Shown here one piece after another: positions 9,506 through 18,200 of a DNA stretch of 33,610 bases; within the stretch, counting starts at the first letter, position 1, and every line of letters starts with the position of its first letter. Origin of the DNA: Isochrysis galbana (Eukaryota; Haptophyta; Isochrysidales; Isochrysidaceae); contig CM030945.1 of NCBI GenBank assembly GCA_018136815.1, positions 1-33,610 of the forward strand. The letters are read 5' to 3'. The position numbers and the translations under genes are program-made. The notes below the pieces were generated by a model, which searched no databases, was not told the origin of the DNA, and saw only the letters and a list, made by a program, of their open reading frames with translations.

Positions 9506-11276
9506 CTACTGAGGCTTAACCCGGACCATCGAGCGAAGAAGCTTATGAATGTGCTCGTCCGATCCGCACTCTCCGCAGCCAGCCTCACACAGAAAGCGGA
9601 TATATGGCTGACAGATGACGGGGTTGTGAGCACCGTCTCCCGTGCCATATTTCCAGGCTTCGCTGGATGGAGTGCCAGGAGGAGCTTGAGGTCGGAAAGC
9701 GCAGAAGGCACAGCCGTTTTCGTTCGTCCATTCGGTGATTCCCCTATTGATATCGTCCGTCGTGGAGTTTCCATTGAATTATCGGCCGGTCGGCACTTTG
9801 CTAGCGCCGCCGAGACCCTTGGGTGCTTGGCATAGCCTGCTACGGCCCAGAAGCGGGCTCGGGCCCGATTCCAAAGCTCGGGCGTCCACCGGGATACGCC
9901 CAAATCGGGCGGTAGCCCTTGGCCGTTCGCCGGCGGATCGCAGCGACGGCTGGGCGGCCGAGACGAGCCTCCCTTTCGACCCGGTGGATCGGTCAGTATA
10001 GCCGGCAACGGTGAGTTGGAGTGGTAACTTGCCGGCGGTGCAGCAGCCCGATAATCAGGCTTCGAAGCAGGCGAATGTCCCTGTCCGCGAAGAGCTTCCG
10101 CCACGGTAGCTTGGACGGCCGCCTGCACGGCGGCAACCATGTCCGTGGTCGAAGCGGTCTTCTGGGACGAGGAAGTCTCGTTCTTTGCCTCGCCTGAGGC
10201 TTTAGTGCGTACGCTAGCCACGGTTTGCTTCGTCGAGGGCCGGGATTGATGACGCTTCACCCGAGCCTGCTCGTAAGGGCTGAGGTACCGTTGGCAGAGG
10301 TTGACGCACGAGAGCGCCGACCGACCTAGCTCGTGGTTCTCTACGCGGAAACGAGTCTCCGCGAGCACCTCCGCAAATTTAATAGCATTATCGACGCCGC
10401 GCTGAGGATCAACCTTATCGTTCCGGATGATTTCTTCGAACCTCTGGTTGATCTCATGGGCCATGTTTGGATGATCCCACACGTTGGTGGAGTCAACCGC
10501 GGAATCGCCAAGCTTGCGGATGTAGGCGCGAACCAAATTCTTGCTGAGCTCACATAGATCAGCGCCGGCCTCGCGCTCCCTCATGCGGTCCCACTCCATC
10601 GACGCCGAGTCTTTCGCGAAACCATCGGCCCCGTTTGCGAAGGTCCCGTCGCATTTGCGAAGAAGGACGTCAGCAGCGAGGACAGGGTTGAGAGCGAGAG
10701 CGCGATCCTCCACTAGATCAAGGAGGAAGGCGAAGATGCGGGAATTGCCGCTGGAATTGGCGCCGGCTGCCGCGAGGAGGGAGGTAAATATTTCGCGATG
10801 ATCGCAGCCGAGCGCTAGTGCCCGCTCCAACGGCTTGATGAGCGTGAGTCGAAATTCGTTCCAGGCTGTTGCCGCCGTTTGCACGTTATCGGAGGCGAGG
10901 GCCTTTGGGAAGCGGAGCTCCGAAAGCTCTTTGCCCATCCTGACCTGATGGTGAAGGGTTTGCTCGGCTGAAAAGCGGCTACGCACCCATTTGAGCAAGT
11001 GGTCCTCCTCCATGAAAATTCGGCAATGCCAAACGTTGCCCGCCAGGGAGAGGTTGCTCTTCAAAATGGTGTGGATGAGCTCATGCTCGTCGGAGTCGCG
11101 GTAAAGTGCGGCCAGATCGCGTGAGGGCAGGGCGAGGAGATTTTTCCACTCGCTTACAACTGCCTCTCGCTCATCCATCCCCACCGCAAGGCAGGGGTCG
11201 CGAGGGTGGCGGAACGGCACCACCGGGGTCGGGCCCCGGTAAGGGCTCTGATCCTGGCGGCGGGATTCCGATTTGG
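9506..11276 (-). pseudogene. Copy 1 gag, N-terminally truncated and frameshifted
   Basis: This is the capsid-like and C-terminal part of gag, matching 21394-23165 of copy 2. Clear blocks are VWHCRIFMEEDHLLKWVRSR, FPKALASDNVQTAATAWNEF and SALSCVNLCQRYLSPYEQAR. One C is missing near 9757 (CGTCCGTCGTGG here, CGTCCGTCCGTGG in copy 2), so the zinc-finger-like C-terminus falls out of frame, although its codons are still present. The open frame continues beyond 11276 through the C-run to 11616, but that extension is not gag: similarity to copy 2 stops at 11276. Confidence 0.8.
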
Positions 11277-11279
11277 CCC

Positions 11280-11310
<31 letters not shown>

Positions 11311-11312
11311 AC
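11277..11312. repeat. C-run followed by (AC)n microsatellite at the copy 1 break
   Basis: Twenty C bases (11277-11296) are followed by about eight AC units. The tract begins at the exact base where copy 1 stops matching copy 2, so it marks the deletion or assembly junction. Confidence 0.9.
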
Positions 11313-12735
11313 CCGTAGAAAAGAAGGAAGCGGGCTGGTGTAGCGGGTTGGCCCTCACCGGCGGCGGGCGCGCGCGCACGAATGAGCTGTGGTGATGTGT
11401 CACAAGAGAGGTGAAGGGGCAGAACAAGACGGGGGGGGGTTCTGTACCCTGGTGACCAAGACGGACACTGCTGTTGGAAGAGAACGACGCGAGGCGAGGG
11501 AGGCGGGTGGCAAGAGCAGAGGGGCGGGGAGCGCACAGTGGAGAGAGAGGAAGCGCGGCGGCGAGAGGGCAAGCGGCGCGGCGAGGCCGAAGGGAGGGAG
11601 AAGAAGGTGGCGTCAATGAGCGGCGGGCGAGGGGGGCCGTGCGGGGTGGGGCGGCAGTGTCGAGATGCGCGGGGTGTCAGAATGCGCGGGAGAAGTGGCG
11701 AGTGCGGAGGGAGAGGGGGCAGTTCTGAAAGCGGCACCAGGCTCTTGACACACAAAAAAAACGATCGCTTTCAAAGGAATTCGATCAATTTTCTTTGGAG
11801 GGGAAAACCAACATGGGATATCAGGAGATATCGTGATTTCAACGATATATCCACCCATGCCCCAAATCGAGTGAATGGAGTCAGACCACGTGTGTGTTTC
11901 AACATGTGAAGGGTCAAGTTGACTCAAGTAACCTCCAGGTGACAATGAAAGGTGTCAGCAGGGATGGGATAATTGAACGCTTTTGGTCTAAGGGGAGGGA
12001 GGGAATGCAGAGAGGGGGGGGAGGGAATGAGTCTCCGCTGGCTCACGACAAGATGCTACAACGCCCATTCCGCACACGGTCACTCACAAGACATGGAATT
12101 AAACTAGTTACACTTGCTCGACAGCCCTGCGCTTCTGATCGCTTGCGAACAGACTCCTTTAGAAAGCCCACCTCACACACCCCATATATGTCCTGAATCT
12201 GGGACTCCACAAATGGGGGAAGCTTGCTCTCGCTGCCTTTAACGTCCGGACCAGCACCCTCACGCATCCTATGCGGTGCACCACCGCTTCTCCCTGCCGC
12301 CCTTCTTGCCGACACGCTTCTGCCCGTATGAGGCCAGTCACTCCAAGGAGGCCTCCCACGTCTGCCCGTCTGCCTCCAGCAGCCTCCCCGCGCAGCCAGC
12401 CAGCACTGCGCATCATCATCGACATGCATCCCTATATCTATCGCCGCCTGTGCCGCCCCCATCGCCCTCCAGTTGTGCACAGAGCACAGGCCGCGCCGTG
12501 CTGGTCGCCTTCTTGCCGTGCTGTACGCAGGACACATGCAGCGCGGGCGGGGAAGCCCCGGGTAGCCGCTGCAGCCGCGCCATCACATCCATCCACTCCC
12601 TGGGCCTCCATCCCCTACGGATCACCGAACTCCAATGCCCCATACATGGAGCGAGGGCCTGTAGAGGCGGGCAGGTGGGCAGCCAGCGCGCCCGCCACCC
12701 GCCGGCTCGCGCCAGAGTTAGAAAACCTTAAGAAC
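11313..12735. other. Intergenic stretch without an identifiable gene
   Basis: About 11340-11730 is G/purine-rich with short G-runs. About 11750-11960 is more AT-rich and holds small inverted repeats around GATATC. About 12200-12720 is GC-rich. A minus-strand frame at 12043-12537 has partly protein-like composition, but I recognise no family and see no supporting splice sites. I see no RNA gene. Confidence 0.4.
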
Positions 12736-13007
12736 CACCTTAAACGCGTGAGCAATTACCGTAACGGTAAAAATAAAATTCAAATCTTCGAATTTCGAGA
12801 CGAAAATCGGCGGACCAGGATTTGAGCCCAGGGAGAATCCGAATCTGAATCTAATCGGCGGACCAGGATTTGAGCCCAGGGAGAATCCGAATCTGAATCT
12901 GCACGCCTCGAGTGACCAAGACGAACATTGAAGACGATATATAACGACGAAGGCACGCACCCATGCCGAAATATTCATGATTCATGCCAGGAGGCCTGAA
13001 TACAACA
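12736..13007. repeat. Dispersed repeat, copy A, with internal 48-bp tandem duplication
   Basis: It shares its order of blocks with 31217-31445: CACCTTAAACGCGTG, the near-palindrome TTACCGTAACGGTAA (12756-12770), a GAGCCCAGGGAGA block, TCCGAATCTGCACGCCT, ACGAACAT with TATATAACG (TATATAA at 12938-12944), CCGAAAT and GGCCTGAATACAACA. Copy A has an exact 48-bp unit twice in tandem (12805-12852 and 12853-12900), which copy B lacks. It has no coding capacity. It could be a short non-autonomous transposon or a conserved promoter module. Confidence 0.75.
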
Positions 13008-13287
13008 TGTTCGTGTTCAGACTCAGACTATTTTTTTGGTCCGTAATTTGTAATTTGTATCGCGCACTCAGGCACGCCCCAGGCGGAGGTGTGTGACGGT
13101 GCGACGGCGGCTGACGGGGGGGTCGTCGTGCCCCCCCGAGGAGTCTCACGGCGACACGCAGGTATCCTCGCTCGTGTGAAGAGATGAATAGTAGTAGTAT
13201 GTACCTACACAGTAGGTAGTATTTCAGTATTTCCCATCAGGCGGCGCGGCGACCCCGCATACGTTTCGTTCTTCGCAAGAACCCCCC

Positions 13288-13380
13288 CCCCCTCCCTCTC
13301 TCTCTCTCTTCTCTCTCTGTCTCTCTGTCCTCTCTCTCTCTCTCTCTCTCCCCCCCCTCTCTCCTCACACTCTCCACTCC
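13288..13380 (+). repeat. CT-rich tract upstream of a possible start codon
   Basis: An imperfect (CT)n tract with short C-runs, after a C-run at about 13281-13290. It lies upstream of an ATG at 13427, like the pyrimidine tracts before the two host genes on the right. Confidence 0.7.
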
Positions 13381-13426
13381 TCTCCCACGTCGCGGGCGCT
13401 GCACACGCCCCAGAACGCGCCGAGCT

Positions 13427-13479
13427 ATGTCGACCGTGACGGCGACGCCCGCCAGACAGCTGATGTCTCACTCGGATGC
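13427..13479 (+). CDS. Possible 5' end of a host gene, cut by the assembly gap
   Basis: An ATG at 13427 opens a frame (MSTVTATPARQLMSHSD) that runs into the gap. Only 17-18 residues are visible and no family can be recognised. The call rests on context alone: a CT-rich tract ends about 45 bases upstream and a dispersed repeat with a TATATAA box lies about 0.4 kb upstream, the same order as ahead of the ABC transporter gene. It may equally be chance. Confidence 0.2.
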
Positions 13480-13579
13480 NNNNNNNNNNNNNNNNNNNNN
13501 NNNNNNNNNNNNNNNNNNNNNNNNNNNNNNNNNNNNNNNNNNNNNNNNNNNNNNNNNNNNNNNNNNNNNNNNNNNNNNN
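13480..13579. other. Assembly gap of 100 N
   Basis: Exactly 100 unknown bases, a usual placeholder length. The right flank enters copy 2 at the position matching 1729 of copy 1, so the unknown sequence should contain at least the last 223 bp of the element (matching 1506-1728) and its 3' LTR of about 778 bp. The true gap is probably larger than 100 bases. Confidence 0.95.
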
Positions 13580-13743
13580 TCCCTTTTACAGGAGCTTTGC
13601 TCGGGTGTTGCGCCGGGGTGTAGAGCGCAGGCAGCACGCGTTCAGCACCTCCATGATTCGCTCTGACAGAAATTTGAACTCGGAGCCCTAGCCGAGGCGT
13701 GGGGCTAGCCTAGAGGGACGGGTCCCTTACCCAAGACATGGGA

Positions 13744-14055
13744 TCAACGAGAATGGAGCCTGGATCGAGTGCGCGAAGACGGCGCATCGAGAACGGGAGG
13801 AAGAGGAGTATCCCTGGCCGACGAAGAAGTTGCTTCCGGGGACTCAACATCTTCTGGACAAGTCTCTTCGACGGAGCGATCATAATCATCAAGCAAATCA
13901 GAACAACGACGGAGCAACTCGGAACGAGGCTCCCAGGTGGCTTCTCGAAGAGATAGCCACGCCACTTCACGAGGTACTCGTAGAATCGCCATGGCTACGA
14001 CGATCGAGCAACTTTTCAACGATGTACTCGTCGTCAGCCAGCGGCTCTTCATCAA
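13744..14055 (-). pseudogene. Copy 2 chromodomain, frameshifted
   Basis: The second half of the chromodomain (LREATWEPRSELLRRCSDLL) and the Ser/Pro-rich tail are readable here. The first half (DEYIVEKLLDRRSHGDS) lies in the frame of the preceding integrase tail. One-base losses near 13943 and 13980, compared with the intact copy 1 version at 2019-2174, separate them. Confidence 0.75.
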
Positions 14056-14569
14056 CGAAAGTATGATACGGCCGGAGGTTCGAGATATGCACCTCCTCCT
14101 TGACTAACCGGTTCTCCAAATCACGGAGTCGGTACCTAGTGTCGGACAGAGCCTCTACAACGCGGTAGGGACCCGAGTAGATGAATTGCAACTTGTTGGC
14201 ATGGCCTGGTAATCGCATGCAGACGCGATCCCCAGGTTCGAAACGAGCTGGTCTTTGAGACTTGATGGTAGCGTCACGGACTGACTCAGCCTGAGCGGCT
14301 AGGGTAGCCTCGAGAGCGCTGGACCAAGAGAGGCGGAGGCTCGCATTGAGCCTGGATGCGTACGAGCGAACGTCGGCGGACGCCGCCTCGAGAGCAGTTG
14401 GCGAAACAGACTTCGGATCAGAGAGTTGAGCGGGCAGACGCAGCTCACGCCCAAAGATCAAAGACGCTGGAGACCGGGAGGTGACACGACCGGAGGAAGC
14501 CCTCAACGAGAGGAGTAGGAACGGCAAATGGTCGACCCAATGACCGCCACCCTCGTTCGAGGCGCGCAT
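13967..14569 (-). CDS. Copy 2 integrase C-terminal half
   Basis: A 200-residue frame covering the end of the integrase core (GHWVDHLPFLLLSLRASSGR, SPASLIFGRELRLPAQ) and the C-terminal beta-barrel region (RFEPGDRVCMRLPG, FIYSGPYRVVEALSDTRYRL), followed by the start of the chromodomain. The GPYRV block is typical of Ty3/gypsy integrase tails. It is part of Pol, displaced from the upstream core by indels between about 14570 and 14750. Confidence 0.8.
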   Translation of the reverse strand: MRASNEGGGHWVDHLPFLLLSLRASSGRVTSRSPASLIFGRELRLPAQLSDPKSVSPTALEAASADVRSYASRLNASLRLSWSSALEATLAAQAESVRDATIKSQRPARFEPGDRVCMRLPGHANKLQFIYSGPYRVVEALSDTRYRLRDLENRLVKEEVHISNLRPYHTFVDEEPLADDEYIVEKLLDRRSHGDSTSTS

Positions 14570-14743
14570 TAAACGGATGAGCGTTTGCTGAGCGCGTTCG
14601 ACGAAGCCTACACCTTCATGTCGTACGGCTCTGTACTCGACAAATCAGTCCCGGTGAGCTCCAGAATACGCGAACAAGAACCGAACATAGATTCGAACCG
14701 GCGTCGGTTCGAAGCTGCCTAGGGACTCCATACCGCGTCACAA

Positions 14744-15277
14744 TCAGCGGATGAACATGTCCAAGGCCATCTCCGACGAGGGATCCCCATTCGACGGCTC
14801 AGCCTCAATCCATCGAGTGAGCGAGTCGATGAAGACGACCAGCTTGTCGTAACCCGAGACTCCAGGCACGAAGTTGTGAGTGGGAGCTAGCGAGAGCACG
14901 TCGCAGTAGACCACATCAAAGGGGTAGGTACCCACAGAGAGACCGGAGGGCGACGCTAGAGCCCTAGGTAGCGGCTTGGCGAGGGTGCACTCGTGGCATT
15001 CTCGGACGTAGGACGCAACGTCGGAAGACATGCCAGGCCAGTATACCCGAGTACGAAGAAGACCGGACATACGAGAAACTCCAAGGTGACCGGAGCGATC
15101 GTGGTAGGCAAAGAGGTAGCGAGACCGCAACGAGGGCGGAACATAGAGCACTAGCGAGTCCGGGTCGGTGGAGTCAGGAACGGTGCGATAGTAGACGAGC
15201 CCATCGTGAACGACGAAACGGCGAAACATCTTGGATTGCTGAGCGGAAACGGAGCGGGAGCGACAGGACTGGAACAC
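14744..15277 (-). CDS. Copy 2 integrase N-terminal half (zinc-binding and catalytic core start)
   Basis: The HHCC zinc-binding module is visible: His residues in HDRSGHLG and Cys residues in ECHECTLAK. The core begins with VVYCDVLSLAP, which holds the first catalytic Asp, and FIDSLTRWIEAEPS. The frame ends at a one-base loss near 14747, before the second Asp (TDAGSNL, readable in copy 1). A 5-base difference near 15250 separates it from the RNase H frame; in copy 1 the two are in frame. The integrase would insert the element's cDNA into the host genome. Confidence 0.85.
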   Translation of the reverse strand: MFQSCRSRSVSAQQSKMFRRFVVHDGLVYYRTVPDSTDPDSLVLYVPPSLRSRYLFAYHDRSGHLGVSRMSGLLRTRVYWPGMSSDVASYVRECHECTLAKPLPRALASPSGLSVGTYPFDVVYCDVLSLAPTHNFVPGVSGYDKLVVFIDSLTRWIEAEPSNGDPSSEMALDMFIR

Positions 15278-18200
15278 GAATCATCGTCGGCAACGGGGCC
15301 TGAGGCGGCGGCCGGCGGAGGCGACCCTTGGCCTGATGGCTCGTGGTTGGCCGTCTCTCCTGAGCCTAGGAGTGGCTCTACGAACGGATCTTCCGCCAGG
15401 GCCGCTTTCATCTCTGCGGAAGTCGGCGTACCCGGAGCCAAATAACTGGACTGGATGGCGGGCCCGGAATCGGAGGCTCGACGACGAGATCGGTCCAAGG
15501 CTTGAAGCCCTCGCGCCGTAGCTACGGAGCGCGTGATGGCAGCCACCGGATGAGACCGTTCATGCTCGGCTAGAGACTCTGAGCCAGGCTCACGTACCGC
15601 TAACGACGCTGGGCCGGCGAGTGGTTCGTCTTCGTGTTCCGGCTCCAGGGATGCTAGCCGAGACAGCCCGTCAGCATCCTGATGAACAGCTCCTGGTTTA
15701 TGTTCGACATCGAACCGGTACTCAGCCAACTTGAGAGCCCACCGAGTCAGCCGAGAGGCTGGCCCACCGGCTACTTGATCCTTCATGGTATGCAGCCATC
15801 GCAGCGCGGAGTGGTCGACGACTAACTTGAACCGACGCCCCCAAAGGTAGGGTCGCCAATTTCGGATTGATTCCAGGGCAGCCAAGAGCTCAATCTCGGT
15901 CACCGTCCAATGGCGTTCGGCCGAGGTGAGACTGCGAGCGTAGTACCCAACGACTCGTTCACGGTTATCGTCTCCTAGCTGCGAGAGGATGCCGGCGATA
16001 CCCAACTTGCTAGCCCCATCGGTCTTGACGATGAAGGGCCGATCATCCCTGGGTGGAGTCAAGACGGGCTCCGAGGTGATCGCTGTCTTGAGCTCTTGGA
16101 TAGCTCGGCGACACTCCTCGGACTGGGACTCCTTTGCCACGTCGCAGCCCTTCCGCGTGAGAGCAGTGAGAGGAGCAGCCTTAGCGGCGAATTGGCGAAT
16201 GAATCGACGATAGTAGGAGCAAAGGCCGAGGAAAGATCGAACCGCTTCCAAGGAGTTGATGGATGACGGGTCGATGTCGGCGACAGCTGCGACCTTCTTC
16301 GGGTCCATCTTGAGACCTTCCCTCGAGACAACGTGACCGAGGTACTCCGTAGAGGTGGCAAAGAAGACACACTTGGACATCTTGCAGGTCAGGCCGGCCC
16401 ACTCTAGCCGTTCGAGAACGAGGTCTAGCCGGTGAAGCATTTGCTCGAACGAAGCCTGTGCCCTGGCCTCTTCGGAAGGACCCACGCCCGTTGACCAGAT
16501 GCCCACATCATCGAGGTAAGGCATGCAGATCTCCCACGCTAGCGCACCGAGAACGATGTCCATCAAGCGGCACATGTAGGAGGGACCTGATTGGATGCCG
16601 AACGGTAGAAAGTTGAACTCGTATTTGCCGCGGTGGGTAGTGAAAGCGGTGATATGTTTGTGCGATTCTTTGATCGGGATGCCCCAAAAACCAGAGGCTA
16701 AATCGAGAGTACATAAGAAGAGAGAACTGAGCGGCCCTTGGCCGGACGCTAGCCTATCAATAGCCTCTACAATGAGGGGTAGAGGGCTATCCTCGACGCG
16801 TAGCTTGGCGTTCGTGTCGCGGTAGTCCACGCAGAATCGAACGGAGCCATCTTTCTTGCTGACCAGGACTACTCGGGAAGCCCAAGCCGAATTTGACTTG
16901 CGAATAATGCCAGCGGCTTCCATCTTGGCTACCTCCTCTTCTATGATGAGCTCGCCTGCGCGGCCCACTCTAGACGGAGCGTGCCGGTGAGGAACAGCGC
17001 CGGGGTTGAGTGGCAACTCCACCTCGAGAACGTGCGTATGGTTTGGAGCCCCCGGGTGCAACGCGAAAGCTTTGATGCGCCGGGCCAAGAGTTGGCGTAC
17101 TTCTTCTCGTTGATCGTCGGAAAGAAGCCGGTCTGGATCGATGGTGGCTGAGTCGAGTAGAGATCGTTGCTCCTCGCTCAGCGCGGTGACAGGGTCACCG
17201 TCCCCCTCGCTTCCAGTCGGAGTCCAGCCCCGGTGCAACTTGAAACGCACCTGGAGCGAAGCTATCGGATGCAGAGACGGCAGGGTCAGCGCATCGACTC
17301 CGGTGTGGACGATCGTCACCGCGATGCGATGATCGTCCGTGGGCGTGACCACCGTGGGCATTACGAGAGGAGACGAATCGAGAGCCTCGCGATTTGGTAG
17401 GCGGTCGACCAGCATCGCGCAGTCCGAATGATCTCGGAGAGCTAGCGGAACCCTGACCCAGATGGTTGCGCGGTGGAAGGCAGGAATCGTCACCGCTTGC
17501 TCCGTGTAGAGAAGATATTCGGACGAGGTAGACGCCGGAGCTTTGGCCGCAAACTCGTCGGCAGACTCAAAGAGAGGTGTATAGAGTGGCTGCCTAGCAT
17601 CAGCAGCAGCCTCACCCTCCGATCCGGCCGGGACCTCTCGTGTTGCCGTCGACCTCTCCAGAAAGTCGACAGTCAGCGGCTGACCGGGTGACATCGAGAT
17701 AGCTCCGACGAAGCCGGAGTCCGCGACTGGGGGCGGCGCCGTGGAAACTCTGACTACACATTCGGAAAGGACTCTTGAAGAATCATCTGAATCGCCAGAG
17801 GCCGGACGGAGGCGGAGGCTTCCTTCCGAGCTCGCGGCGTCGAGAGAAATGGTAGCGGAGTGGGCGGCCAAAAAATCGTTCCCGAGCAGAAGCATCGGGT
17901 TCCCTTCGATGACCGCGAACAAATGACGAAAGAGGCGACCGGACAAGGAGAAGACGAGGCTAGCCCGGCCCCTAGTGATGAGAGGAAGGCCGTCCGGCCC
18001 ATGTAGGTTGGGGACGGTAGCGTCCGATACGCGTTCGACGCAAGCGTCTTCAGGTAGTCGATCGAGAAGAGCAGTGGTGATTACTGACGGGCCCGCTCCA
18101 GTGTCAGCCAGGGTGCTGTTCACCGTGAGGGCAACGTCCGGGAGAACGAACCCTTGAGCTGCGCGGTCGCCATCGGCACGGCAGACCACGAGATCGCGGA

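Larger units (their letters stand above)
730..11276 (-). mobile_element. Ty3/gypsy chromovirus, copy 1 (5'-truncated, frameshifted)
   Basis: Reading right to left: gag without its N-terminal part (11276 to about 9506), a conserved TAG, pol with methyltransferase, protease, RT, RNase H and integrase remnants (about 9500-2250), an intact chromodomain (2019-2174), a short 3' untranslated stretch (1506-1847) and the 3' LTR (730-1505). Compared with copy 2 it has many one-base indels, for example near 2245, 3253, 4287, 4842, 8545, 9045 and 9757, so it cannot make a continuous Pol as assembled. Similarity to copy 2 ends at 11276, where a C-run/(AC)n microsatellite begins; the first part of gag and the 5' LTR are missing. 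Confidence 0.85.

Noticed and set aside
11277-11616. The gag frame of copy 1 continues to a Met at 11616
   Set aside because: Similarity to the real gag stops at 11276; the continuation crosses a C-run and has Pro-rich random composition.
12043-12537. Minus-strand frame of 164 residues in the intergenic stretch
   Set aside because: Some of it looks protein-like, but there is no recognisable family, no splice support and the composition follows local GC. Not annotated as a gene.
12736-13007. tRNA-derived SINE reading of the dispersed repeat (GGACTCGAGCCC resembles a B box)
   Set aside because: The match to the B-box consensus is off by a key position and no A box or oligo-A/T tail is visible.
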